Positions 1 through 7,615 of a stretch of DNA of 11,035 nt are shown one piece after another. The notes beneath the pieces were generated by a model. It searched no databases and had not been told where the DNA came from. It saw nothing but the letters and a program-made list of their open reading frames with translations. Location of the stretch: positions 1 through 11,035 of the forward strand of contig JALLAP010000832.1 of assembly GCA_036939355.1 (NCBI GenBank), in the 5' to 3' direction. The translations under genes and the position numbers were made by a program. The stretch's first letter is position 1; each line of letters starts with the position of its first letter. This DNA comes from Thalassiosira profunda. Its lineage: Eukaryota > Bacillariophyta > Thalassiosirophyceae > Thalassiosirales > Thalassiosiraceae.

Positions 1-1001
1 CAAATCGACGCAGAGGCCGAGCAACGTGCTCTTGCAGCCGAGCAGGCATTGGCTGGCGAAAAGCAACAGCGCTCTCTCGTCCAATCCCAGCTCGCCTCCA
101 CGCAGAAGTCTTACGAACTCAAACGAGAGCAGTACGAGGGTGAGTTTCCTTTACCAGCTTGCCTCGTTTAGTTCCTCTGTCACCTGTCGTGCTCACGCGA
201 CACTTCCTCTCCCTCACAGCCCGCATTCAGTTCCTGGAGGAGCAGCTGCATGATTTGGAGCAGCAACTCAATTCACTTTATGCTGCATTTGGCATGATGC
301 AGAAGGACAGCAAAGACGAACGGAACGAGAAAGAAGCGTGGAAGCGGACGCTGCTCGAAAGCGATGCAGCCCGAGCAAAGGAGGAGACGGAACGAGAACA
401 GCAACAGTTTGCGACAAACGACAATATAGCAGGACAGGGAACGGCTCTGAAGAGCGATCGCAGCGGTCGTCGGTCTTTGACACAAATGCGCAGTCCTGCT
501 GCGGTTTCAGCTCCAAAGGCTGCAGTCAGACCATCGGCCCATCCACCCATTTGCAAAGGGTCGCTTTTGCTGTTGTTGAACAGAGATGGCCAACCCTTGC
601 AGCCAAATGAGCAGCCTTCAACTCCTCGCCAGAAGAGCTTGTCCCGAAAGTTGCTCCCCTCTGGCCGCCGACAATCTGCATCCAGTCAGTTCACAAAACA
701 ATACGTCGTTCTGCATGGAGCCAATGGCCTGTACCAGCTGCGGTACGGAAACTCCTACGACGGTCCTATTACAGGCGTGCATGAGTTCATAACCGCAGGC
801 GTCAGTTCCATTGATCACACTCCGCGCTCGTCTAATCAGCCTTTTGGATTCGAGATTGTGATCAACGCATTGATGGCCGACGCTCCGACTCTGTGTTGTG
901 CTGCCGAATCAGAGGAAGACTTTCTAAATTGGATGGGGGGCTTGACATCAGTGATCGACGGGACAATGGATGGCCAGGAAGCATCTCGTAAAACAGTGTA
1001 G
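1..1001 (+). CDS. Coiled-coil protein with C-terminal PH-like domain (5' partial)
   Basis: The coding sequence is join(1..139, 220..1001) and is open at the left edge; 306 residues are visible. The first ~125 are rich in Glu, Gln, Ala, Lys and Arg with leucine spacing typical of a long coiled coil, running unbroken across the intron. A low-complexity Ser/Arg/Pro linker follows. Residues ~157-292 look like a pleckstrin-homology domain: a KGSLLLLL first strand, an FTKQYVVLHG strand, a GFEIVI strand, then LCCAAESEEDFLNWMGGL, where the Trp (~284) sits in the final helix as in PH domains. The linker between strands 1 and 2 is long. PH domains commonly bind phosphoinositides or proteins, so a membrane or trafficking scaffold is possible; that is inference. 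The stop is at 999-1001, converging on the next gene with 38 bp between stop codons. The 5' end and full domain set lie outside the window. Confidence 0.8.
140..219 (+). other. Spliceosomal intron (80 nt) in the PH-domain gene
   Basis: The donor is GTGAGT at 140-145 and the acceptor is a pyrimidine-rich tract ending CACAG at 219. Removing it joins a G to CC and keeps the coiled-coil frame (QYE-A-RIQFLEEQ). Reading through instead shifts the frame of the upstream exon. Confidence 0.88.
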
Positions 1002-1039
1002 CTTGTGTAGTTTAGCGTTTGATCTGGCAGCATCTTGTA

Positions 1040-2593
1040 TCAAGAGTGACCATTCTTTCTCACAAACGATGCACAGATTGGCAAGTGATCGCTCGGTTCC
1101 ATTTTGTTGGGGCAGGCAATTGCAGACGTCGTGTCCAACACAGCCGCTGCAACTAGAGAGGAAGAACAGTACATCCGGTCATACCGCGCCTCGAAGACTC
1201 CCTCCACTGGGAGAGGCTCTCCAAGTGCGGATAGATCCCATGCGATGCCCCAAAACTTTCCCTGGCGGAGTTCATCGAGGTATACCGCAACGAAGTCGTC
1301 GAATGAAAGAAGCCCATTGTCAGGTATGACGATTGGAGGCCGCTCATCTTTTGCAACTGCCTCTGATTCGCTTCCAGAATCCACTGTAGGATCCACCCAG
1401 CCCATACATTTTGCTGCATTACGGAATTCTGTCCCACGGCCAACGCGCAGATTGATGATGGTCAGCCACCGTTCAGCATCTTCCTTTCCCATTTGCTTTG
1501 ACCCATCTGGTCCAGTGACAGATGCAAAGCCGTTGTATATTCTGTGAAGGCTATCGAGCACTGCTTGCGAGAACTGTGGATTGGCATATGCGGTTTCAGC
1601 GCTCCCTTGGTCGACCATCAATGATATCAACTCCGGGACCACCAGCGTTGCCGGTGGCGAGCCTCCCTGTCGATCAACCGCAGCGGCCACATCAAGCATT
1701 GCGGGAATGGGGATTGCTTTCTCTTTTGACGCCACCTGCTCGCCATCTTCGAGGAAATCGGGGCCAATGGATCCGGCTTCCAGCAGTTGCACAGCTCCGC
1801 ATTCCTTCCCGCCGTTAAAGTCCCCACACACGATTAGTTTGAGATTCTCTGGGTCCTTTTCTGTTCAACAGCAAGTATTAGCAGAAGTCGACGATGCATC
1901 TCTGCAACGATGCAAACCACGAACCTTTGTATTTGTTCTTTGCGGCCTTGTATGCGGTAGATACCCCCTCCAGCACTTGACGCACTCGCCTTCCACCCTG
2001 CTTTCCAGCTTGGAGGTGGCAATTCAAAACGTGCCAACACTCATCATCGTTTGCAACTTTGGCATCCTCGTCTACTAGACGAAATGAAGTCAGCAGCGTC
2101 CGATCTTTGTGCTGCGCCGGATTTGCCAGCTCGACCCTATCTCGCTTCCAAAATGTGGCAGGTCGAAAGCGTCCCTTCTTGAACAGCTCGCATCCATCGT
2201 AGCCCAGCTCATTTGACATGAATGCAAAGTCATCTTCGAACGAGAGCGGGGACACCTCCTGGATACAAACCACATCGGCATCGATGCGGCCAATGCGCTC
2301 CCGAAGGAGGGAGCTGCGGTATTCCCAGGTCGAGATGTCCTCGTCGCCGGGGCCGAGGGGCGGCAGATACATTTTATAATTCCACCATCCATCTTTGGAG
2401 TTGGGCAGCAGCACGTTGTAGCCCTGTGGTAAGAGGCAACAAGGTGAATGCATCATCGCATCGGAAGGCGAGAAGAGACCTTCTCTCAGACCTCGCACGC
2501 GCAACTTACCAGTACTGACAGAGCGCCCGACAGACGAGGCACCGTTGCCGGATATGTCAGGTGCTGGCATGGTGAACCTCCGACGGCGACCAT
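1040..2593 (-). CDS. EEP-fold (endonuclease/exonuclease/phosphatase) protein with an EF-hand-like insertion
   Basis: The gene is complement(join(1040..1860, 1925..2423, 2510..2593)), 467 residues. Exon 1 starts at the ATG at 2591-2593 and supplies the first beta strand, which completes as LSVLGYNVLLPNS. EEP catalytic motifs appear in order: N31 (YNVLLPN), Glu84 in CIQEVS, His164 in NCHLQAG, GDFN at 207-210, and SDHLP at ~451-455 with the catalytic His. GDFN and SDHLP are ~240 residues apart, far more than in simple EEP enzymes. Between them lie two EF-hand-like segments (MGKEDAERWL; DNGLLSFDDF). Plants have EEP proteins annotated as calcium-binding, including Arabidopsis At5g54130 as I recall it, and this looks like that type. 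The calcium loops are degenerate here, so binding is uncertain. The substrate is unknown: the fold covers deadenylases, nucleases and phosphoinositide phosphatases. No clear signal peptide is seen. It is divergent from the cyclophilin gene. Confidence 0.85.
1861..1924 (-). other. Spliceosomal intron (64 nt) in the EEP gene
   Basis: On the minus strand the donor is GTTCGT after ..AAA G, and the acceptor is TTGAACAG. A branch-site-like TGCTAATAC lies upstream of the acceptor. Splicing forms NKYK-E-KDPENLKLIVCGDFN and brings the GDFN motif into frame. Unspliced reading ends in a stop. It is the shortest intron here, and its donor has T at +3. Confidence 0.88.
2424..2509 (-). other. Spliceosomal intron (86 nt) in the EEP gene
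   Basis: The minus-strand donor is GTAAGT and the acceptor is CTTACCACAG. A phase-0 join in the frame beginning at the 2593 ATG gives ALSVL-GYNVLLPNS, the expected first EEP strand. A second frame runs open through this intron from far upstream. Using it at these splice sites would shift the downstream frame, so it is not the coding frame of exon 1. Confidence 0.8.
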
Positions 2594-2774
2594 CGTTCAG
2601 CAAACCGCTTGAGTTACTTCCCTTCAATGGGGGGGTGTGAGGTCGAATCGGCTGAAATGAAATGGGTGGTCCAGAGCATGTCCGAGGGGGCGGGGACAAA
2701 GTGGACAATTTCACTTTCATTTCAGCTTCATTCAGCAACCCCGCGCCTTGTACCATACCACCGCAACGGCGACG
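2594..2774. promoter_or_regulatory. Divergent promoter region, EEP gene / cyclophilin H gene
   Basis: 181 bp separate the two start codons and must hold both 5' UTRs and promoters. A perfect 12-bp inverted repeat, GCTGAAATGAAA at 2651-2662 and TTTCATTTCAGC at 2715-2726, lies near the middle. Between the arms is a G-rich stretch, GGGGGCGGGG-like, around 2686-2698. No clear TATA box is seen. The regulatory role is inferred from position only. Confidence 0.5.
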
Positions 2775-3481
2775 ATGCAGGGCCCCAACACCGGTCCCGA
2801 CGCGGCGGTGATGGAAGCCATCGCCGCGGGCAACCGCGTGGTGTTTTTCGACATCGCTCTGGGCGGCGGGGGCGACGACGCCGACGGCGACGAAGGCAAG
2901 CCGCTGGGGCGGATCAAGCTGGAACTGTTCGTCAACGACTGCCCCAAGACGTGCGAGAACTTTCGCCAGTTTTGCACGGGGGAGTACACCGATCCGGTGA
3001 CGAGGGCACCCGTTGGATACAAGAACAGCAGCTTTCATCGGGTCATCAAAGGTGTGTATGTTGGTGCATGTGCATGTGATTTGCAAAACGTTCGTCTTGG
3101 CGCACTCAACACGCATACCAATATATATCCGCAGACTTTATGATACAAGGCGGCGATTTCCTGAACAACGATGGCACGGGGAAGACTTGCATCTATGGCA
3201 CCTCTACCTTTAACGATGAAAATTTGACAACCCACAAACATGATGCCGCGGGGATGCTGTGCATGGCAAACTCTGGTCCTAACTCGAATGGTTGTCAATT
3301 TTACATTACGTGCAAGAACGCCGAGTGGCTGGATGGGAAGCACTGCGTGTTCGGAAAGGTTCTGGAGGACGCCGGAGGGGAGAGCATGATGACGGTGAGG
3401 AAAATGGAGGCGGTACCGACCAAAGGCGGGGCCAATCAGCCCAGATATCCCCTGAGGATTGTGCAGTGCGGAGAGCTTTGA
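2775..3481 (+). CDS. PPIH: Cyclophilin H-type peptidyl-prolyl isomerase (spliceosomal)
   Basis: The coding sequence is join(2775..3051, 3135..3481), 207 residues. The cyclophilin fold is complete: [64 protein letters not shown] and a CGEL terminus. Catalytic and binding residues known in cyclophilin A are all present: R89, F94, Q97, F148, W157 and H162. The sequence pattern is closest to PPIH/USA-CYP, which binds the U4/U6 snRNP proteins and acts in the nucleus. It is ~30 residues longer than human PPIH, owing to an N-terminal extension and an Asp/Gly-rich insertion (~30-43) in an early loop. The ATG at 2775 is chosen; an upstream in-frame TTG at 2748 is not a plausible eukaryotic start. It converges on the plastid-protein gene, with stop codons 129 bp apart. 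Confidence 0.93.
3052..3134 (+). other. Spliceosomal intron (83 nt) in the cyclophilin gene
   Basis: The donor is GTGTGT after ATCAAAG; the acceptor CCGCAG ends at 3134. The phase-1 join gives [14 protein letters not shown], exactly the conserved cyclophilin active-site segment. The intron is AT-richer than the exons, with a run ATATATAT before the acceptor. Confidence 0.95.
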
Positions 3482-3610
3482 AAGTCCACAATACTGCTGG
3501 ACCGTACGCACTGGGCGGAAGGTGGTGCACGCACTTGTTGCAACAAATCTAATCAATATCTACATTCTTCGAGCGGCAACCAGGCCCTTCACCTCACTTG
3601 AGCACAGGTT
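3482..3610. other. Convergent 3' spacer, cyclophilin H / plastid protein
   Basis: 129 bp between two facing stop codons must contain both polyadenylation sites. No AATAAA-type signal or stable hairpin stands out. Confidence 0.3.
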
Positions 3611-5125
3611 TCAGCGTCCAAACGAAGCCGTCTTCTCCTCAGGCGGCTCGAGCTCCTCGTACTGCATCTGCTGCCAGCGCTCCTGCTCCTTCTTGTACGC
3701 TTCGGCCTTCTTCTTCTCCTGATCCTCCCGGAACTGCTGCCTCTCCTCGCTCTCATTCACGGCCTGTCCCTGCATCGTGCGATACTTCAAATCGGCCTCA
3801 AACATGGCCCGGTCCCACACAACCTCAATGAACTCGCCCTCCTTAATGGGAATCCTCCGCTTCAGGCTCTTGCGGAGGTACTCGCGCTTGGCCCACTCGG
3901 TCGCCATTTTGGTGAGCTCCTCCTGCTTCGCCGCCTCGTCGCGCAACTTCCGGGCGAGGGCGATCTGCTCCTCCTTCGTCTTGGCCTGGGCGGCCTTTTG
4001 CTCCTCGGTTTCCTCTGGCGCCTTCTCCCACGCCGAACCATCGTTCTTCGCCTCGAGCATGTCGTTGTAGCCCTGCGCAACAGAGAAGGGGGGTCGTGAA
4101 TAATCACCGAACAATGGGATCACAGCCCCACATGAAATAACTGCACCTACCTTCACCCCACTCGCAACCATGTGCTCGATCTCCTCAAGTCGGTTGTATC
4201 CAATCTCCCTCATGCCCTGAATGAGCATGTATTCCAGGCTGGACGGGTCCTTGGAAGTATTGGCAACGACGCACTTGCCCGCCGCCTTCTCGATGGCCAA
4301 GCATTCCGTGATGATGCGCAGACTCTCCGCCCTCGAAAACGAGGCGCCCTCTGCAAAAGGCGCATCCGCCACGTCGGTGGCATTCACAATGCCAAAGGCG
4401 CTCGAGGCCTCCGGCTCATCGTTCCACTCGGGCACCACCAGCAAGGTGTAGGCAAAGGTCGTGGCTTTGCCTTTCAGCATCTCCTCGGCTTCCTTGATGG
4501 CATCTCCCCCAACGCCCGTGGCTCCACTGACGAGAATGGCCACGTTCTTCACGCTCCCCGCCTTCTCGGCGGCATCGGCAATGTCGGCCAGCTTGCTCAT
4601 GTCTCCCCCCGACACGTGCGCCACCCAGGACGTGACGTCCGCCAGCTGGTCCACCGACGGCAGCGCTGCCCCCTCGGAGAAATCCAATTTGTCCAGAAGT
4701 CCAGTATACCGCGCGTTGCGCCCGATCAGCCGCTTCTTGGCCGCCTTCGTGTCCTCCACGTGCGCCACAATTTTGGTGAAGGGGAAGTGGGGCGAGTCCT
4801 CGGTGTTGAGGAAGTCGAGGACCTCGATCGACGAGGGATCGGTGGGGTCGAAGCCCGAGATCATCACGGATGCACCGAGGTCGTCGCGGACGGCGGCGGG
4901 GGCCTGGACCTCGCCCAGATACTCCATCACGCGGTTCTGCTCGCGCATGCGCTCCTCCTCCTCGCGGGTGTAGAGGCCCTCGGCGGTGAAGCCGAGGGTG
5001 CCGAATTGGTACAGGCGCGTGGTCGAGCCCTCGGCTGCGGCGGGGGCACGGGCGACGGGTCCGGAGGGCGCGAAGGCGCCGACCCTCGCGAGGGAGGCCG
5101 CAAGGAGGGCGACGTAGAGCTTCAT
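3611..5125 (-). CDS. Plastid-targeted protein of unknown function
   Basis: The gene is complement(join(3611..4072, 4151..5125)), 478 residues, starting at the ATG at 5123-5125. The N-terminus has a hydrophobic signal peptide ending ARVGA, followed at 18 by FAP. This matches the signal-peptide/transit-peptide junction (ASAFAP, Phe at +1) used by stramenopile and cryptophyte plastid proteins, so import through four membranes is likely. The central ~290 residues alternate hydrophobic strands and helices (SVMISGFDP, KIVAHVED, NVAILVSGATG, AYTLLVVPEW, KCVVAN) and look like an alpha/beta, possibly Rossmann-like, domain. No catalytic motif is certain. From ~345 on the protein is highly charged and probably helical (Glu/Lys/Arg/Gln-rich), ending in an acidic segment. 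I do not recognise the family. It lies downstream of the GTPase gene on the same strand, and that gene is probably plastid too. Confidence 0.82.
   Translation of the reverse strand: MKLYVALLAASLARVGAFAPSGPVARAPAAAEGSTTRLYQFGTLGFTAEGLYTREEEERMREQNRVMEYLGEVQAPAAVRDDLGASVMISGFDPTDPSSIEVLDFLNTEDSPHFPFTKIVAHVEDTKAAKKRLIGRNARYTGLLDKLDFSEGAALPSVDQLADVTSWVAHVSGGDMSKLADIADAAEKAGSVKNVAILVSGATGVGGDAIKEAEEMLKGKATTFAYTLLVVPEWNDEPEASSAFGIVNATDVADAPFAEGASFSRAESLRIITECLAIEKAAGKCVVANTSKDPSSLEYMLIQGMREIGYNRLEEIEHMVASGVKVGAVISCGAVIPLFGDYSRPPFSVAQGYNDMLEAKNDGSAWEKAPEETEEQKAAQAKTKEEQIALARKLRDEAAKQEELTKMATEWAKREYLRKSLKRRIPIKEGEFIEVVWDRAMFEADLKYRTMQGQAVNESEERQQFREDQEKKKAEAYKKEQERWQQMQYEELEPPEEKTASFGR
4073..4150 (-). 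other. Stopless 78-nt intron in the plastid-protein gene
   Basis: The minus-strand donor is GTAGGT and the acceptor TTCTCTGTTGCGCAG. The length is 26 codons with no in-frame stop, so the reading frame stays open whether or not it is removed. Its lower GC than the flanks and its Cys/Ile/Phe-rich translation, unlike the charged surroundings, favour an intron. Splicing gives ASGVK-GYNDMLEAK. Confidence 0.8.
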
Positions 5126-5359
5126 GGTTCACGCCCGGGCAGGTTGCAATGCATGCAAAGATCCACGGCCGCCAGAATTTATGGGAGCGCCATCGTCACT
5201 TCCAGCTGTTTGCAGGCGGCGAATTTCGAGGAGTCAGATCTTTGTCTCAGTCGGGTGTCTTTTGCAAATGGAACGACCGGGGCAAGGAGTTGGGTTGAAA
5301 CACTGGCAGCCGCAGGCCGTGGTTGACAAAGCTGAATGCAGGCTAAAGGGGGCAATCTA
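5126..5359. other. Spacer with promoter of the plastid-protein gene
   Basis: These 234 bp separate the stop of the GTPase gene (5360) from the start of the next minus-strand gene (5125). It should hold a 3' UTR and a promoter. A TTGCA..TGCAA inverted repeat around TGCATGCA lies at ~5144-5158. No gene is seen. Confidence 0.35.
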
Positions 5360-7186
5360 TTACCACCCATCGAACAAGCCCTTTCCGACCTCGCTCTCTG
5401 CGGGTTTTTGTGCATCAGTTTCATCTTCGCCGGCATCTACTTCATCCACCGCACCCTCCATCACGGGCGGCAGCTCCAGGCCCTTCTCTTTGGCCGCCTC
5501 CTGCGCGGCCTTGGCGCGTTGCTCAATCTCCTCCTTCTGCTTCCGCTCGGCATCCTCGGCCGCCCGCTTGAACTCCGATGGGCTAACCACTTCACGCAGG
5601 TTGATACCATCTTGCTGCACCGCCTCGACATACGCCTGCCCATCGTCAACCTCCGTCTCTGGCGCCATTTGCAGTGCCACTGGCCCCATCCGTCCCTGCC
5701 GAAAGTCCTGGAGGATCTTCCGTGCCGCATTCTCCGGATCGCCCATGCAAGTGTTATCGGCGACAATGAACAGCATATCTTCTCCGGTTGGTATGCGATC
5801 GCGATTCTTCGCCGCCCACGCAATCCAGCTGTTGGCTGAACCATCCGTGTTCTCGCTCCCCCAGCGGGCCGCAATGTTTTGGTCGGACAATGGTTTGATT
5901 GGGTCAAATCGATATCGCTCGATGCACTTTTGCCTCCACTGGGGCGCGGCGACGTTCTCCTTGTCGCCCATGACGAGGGATTGGATTTTATCGCAGAGGT
6001 AGGCGGCCACTGCCTGGTTGTCGTAAGCACCCACGCCGACGCTGTTGCATGCCGCCAACAAAAGCGCATCGCTCTGGTCGAGCATGTCCGAGGGAATGAT
6101 TCCAGGACTGTCCAGCAACTCGAAGCCCTTCTTTCTCGAGTTCTCGCCGCGATTGCTTTTGCTGGATCCTGAAGCGGACGTGCCGTATTTGTCGGCGGCC
6201 ACTCGTATCCATTGAAGACTGCGCGTGATGCCCGGCGTATTCGCAGTTCGTGCTCGTTTGCGTCCCAGAAGACGGTTGATCAACGCGGACTTGCCAATGT
6301 TGGGGAATCCAATTATACCCACTCGCAACGATCTTTCGTTTAGTCCCCTCCGCTTCCGTCTCTCGTTGACGTGCCTCCCCGCGCGGTAAACGGCCCTGGA
6401 GATGGCGTGCGTCCCCTGTCCCCGCTTGGCATCCACAAACAGCACCTCTTCTACGCCCCCGTCGCCGCCCCCACCCTCTTCGGCGTCGTACTTGCTTCGT
6501 TCCTGCCGCAGCTGCACGTTCCGATTCTTCTCCTCCCCGCCCAGCGCCTCCTCCCACCGGTCCGCACCCAGCCGCTTGTACGCCTCCCGCCACGTCTCGC
6601 GGTTCTTGACCGTCACCGTGTCCATCCGCGTCAATACCACCACCCGCGGCCGGCCGGCGGCCCACTTCCCCACGCTGGGATGGGCCGTGGCCTTGGGGGC
6701 GCGGGCGTCTCGCACCTCGATGACGACGTCGACCGACTTTAGGGTTTCGGATAATTGCCGCTCGGCCTTGGCGATGTGGCCGGGGTACCAGTTCATTTTG
6801 GGGCGTTGGTAGCCCGAGAGGGCGAATGCGTCGGGATCCCGCTCGTCGGTGGAGCTCATGCGCAGTGCTGTTGCAGTTGCAGAGTTGATGGGTGACGGCG
6901 ATGTGCACATCATGTGCTCGTTCTTCTGCAGATTGCTTCGTATCATGGTATTGCCACTGCCGGATGCAAACGCACATGCCTGTGACAACTCTCGCCTCAA
7001 TTGTGGTGACGGACAATGCAGCGAGCCTCTCGCCCGGGCCGACAGCAGCGAAAGCATCGTGGCCATCAATATTATTGTCGCCGATGCGGTTGTTCTGCGT
7101 CGCCGCCGCCGTCCGATGTCAAGCGCTATACGCCGCGATGGCCCAGACGTATTCTCGAGCACTGCGCGGCTGCTTCCGGGTGGCAT
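5360..7186 (-). CDS. Circularly permuted ribosome-assembly GTPase, RbgA/YlqF type, organellar
   Basis: This is an uninterrupted 608-residue reading frame. The core opens with MNWYPGHIAKAERQL (~131-145), the RbgA family start. GTPase motifs follow in permuted order: G4 as TRMD (186-189), a G5-like VDAKRGQG (~251-258), G1 GFPNIGKS (293-300), G2 NTPGIT (~316-321), G3 DSPG (359-362). The family matures large ribosomal subunits. The G4 variant and the stretch after G3 resemble plant-chloroplast/cyanobacterial members more than mitochondrial MTG1, suggesting the plastid; this is inference. The ~125 residues before the core are basic and look like an organelle presequence. Met41 (MATMLSLL...) is an alternative start, as residues 1-40 contain an odd Arg run. 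Two additions stand out: a Ser/Lys/Arg-rich insertion between G2 and G3 (~331-353) and a C-terminal Glu/Ala/Lys coiled tail (~525-608). Confidence 0.88.
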   Translation of the reverse strand: MPPGSSRAVLENTSGPSRRIALDIGRRRRRRTTASATIILMATMLSLLSARARGSLHCPSPQLRRELSQACAFASGSGNTMIRSNLQKNEHMMCTSPSPINSATATALRMSSTDERDPDAFALSGYQRPKMNWYPGHIAKAERQLSETLKSVDVVIEVRDARAPKATAHPSVGKWAAGRPRVVVLTRMDTVTVKNRETWREAYKRLGADRWEEALGGEEKNRNVQLRQERSKYDAEEGGGGDGGVEEVLFVDAKRGQGTHAISRAVYRAGRHVNERRKRRGLNERSLRVGIIGFPNIGKSALINRLLGRKRARTANTPGITRSLQWIRVAADKYGTSASGSSKSNRGENSRKKGFELLDSPGIIPSDMLDQSDALLLAACNSVGVGAYDNQAVAAYLCDKIQSLVMGDKENVAAPQWRQKCIERYRFDPIKPLSDQNIAARWGSENTDGSANSWIAWAAKNRDRIPTGEDMLFIVADNTCMGDPENAARKILQDFRQGRMGPVALQMAPETEVDDGQAYVEAVQQDGINLREVVSPSEFKRAAEDAERKQKEEIEQRAKAAQEAAKEKGLELPPVMEGAVDEVDAGEDETDAQKPAESEVGKGLFDGW

Positions 7187-7293
7187 GGTGGGTATTGTCC
7201 GAGCAAGCGTCGCGGCTGTTGGCCGAGTTGCCGTCGTTGTGAGCTGGGTGTGGTGAGGAGGGCCGACATCCTAACAAAATTCACTAGCTTTGA

Positions 7294-7419
7294 CCCGGGT
7301 AGAGGGTTTCGACCGCCGGAGGCCTCCGGAGAATACCAGGGTAGAATCTTGACCGCCGGAGGCTAATCTTTGTTATACCCAGGTAGAATAGTGCTAGTCG
7401 GCCTAGCTTCAACTAGGTC
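7294..7419 (+). repeat. Imperfect ~42-bp tandem repeat inside element A
   Basis: Three units begin near 7294, 7336 and 7378 with CCCGGGTAGA, CCAGGGTAGA and CCCAGGTAGA. GACCGCCGGAGGC is exact at 7311-7323 and 7351-7363 in units 1 and 2; unit 3 is strongly diverged after its first ~14 bases. Unit 1 also holds a perfect 14-bp palindrome, CCGGAGGCCTCCGG, at 7316-7329. Confidence 0.6.
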
Positions 7420-7554
7420 GTCTTAGGGTTATCCTTAAGCTCATTGAGGTACCTTACGTACCCTTTTGGTCAGTATCACCCAGATAAAGTAGTAGGCTTT
7501 GTTAGGCAAAGCTAGTGACCGGCCCGGGGCAAAAGCTGAAATTCTACCCTGGTA
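7334..7554. repeat. 14-bp inverted repeat inside element A
   Basis: TACCAGGGTAGAAT at 7334-7347 is perfectly complementary to ATTCTACCCTGGTA at 7541-7554. The left arm is also the start of the second tandem unit, so the right arm is an inverted copy of the same motif. It is probably a subterminal element of the transposon. Confidence 0.7.
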
Positions 7555-7615
7555 ATACCTAGGCCTCTGGTCAAGGAGATGTCGGCTCCTGTGTGGTGTG
7601 CGTGAAAAATGAGTG

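Larger units (their letters stand above)
7248..7598. mobile_element. MITE-like element A (7256-7590) with 8-bp target duplication
   Basis: A 335-bp segment is bounded by inverted termini: AGGAGGGCCGACATC at 7256-7270, matched by the complement of 7578-7590 (AGGAGCCGACATC), a two-base indel apart. It is flanked directly on both sides by the identical octamer GTGTGGTG (7248-7255 and 7591-7598). It contains no plausible gene. Inside are a perfect 14-bp inverted repeat (7334-7347 / 7541-7554), a 12-bp inverted repeat (7281-7292 / 7507-7518) and short tandem repeats. The structure fits a non-autonomous DNA transposon. Eight-base duplications are typical of hAT elements but also of some other superfamilies, so the class is open. 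It sits in the upstream region of the GTPase gene. Confidence 0.75.

Noticed and set aside
2748..2774. Nine-codon N-terminal extension of cyclophilin
   Set aside because: It would start at TTG; the first ATG in frame is at 2775.
1878..3116. 412-codon minus-strand frame as one uninterrupted protein
   Set aside because: Its upstream half is antisense to cyclophilin exon 1, and its frame does not join the catalytic exon correctly through the GTAAGT/CACAG sites. Only the part downstream of 2423 is coding.
4172..5326. 384-codon plus-strand ORF opposite the plastid protein
   Set aside because: Same shadow pattern: His/Arg/Gly-rich, no domain, and it runs across the start of a gene with a clear signal peptide.
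5124..6002. 292-codon plus-strand Ser-rich ORF
   Set aside because: It is antisense to the GTPase C-terminus and the composition is that of a shadow frame.
5988..7016. 342-codon minus-strand ORF overlapping the GTPase
   Set aside because: It is out of frame with the RbgA motifs and has an Arg/Gly-rich shadow translation.
3611..7186. Bacterial-style operon of the two minus-strand plastid genes
   Set aside because: The 234-bp spacer, an intron in one gene and a eukaryotic presequence argue for separate nuclear genes.
7294..7419. CRISPR-like array
   Set aside because: Only three imperfect ~42-bp units without unique spacers, inside a transposon in a eukaryotic genome.
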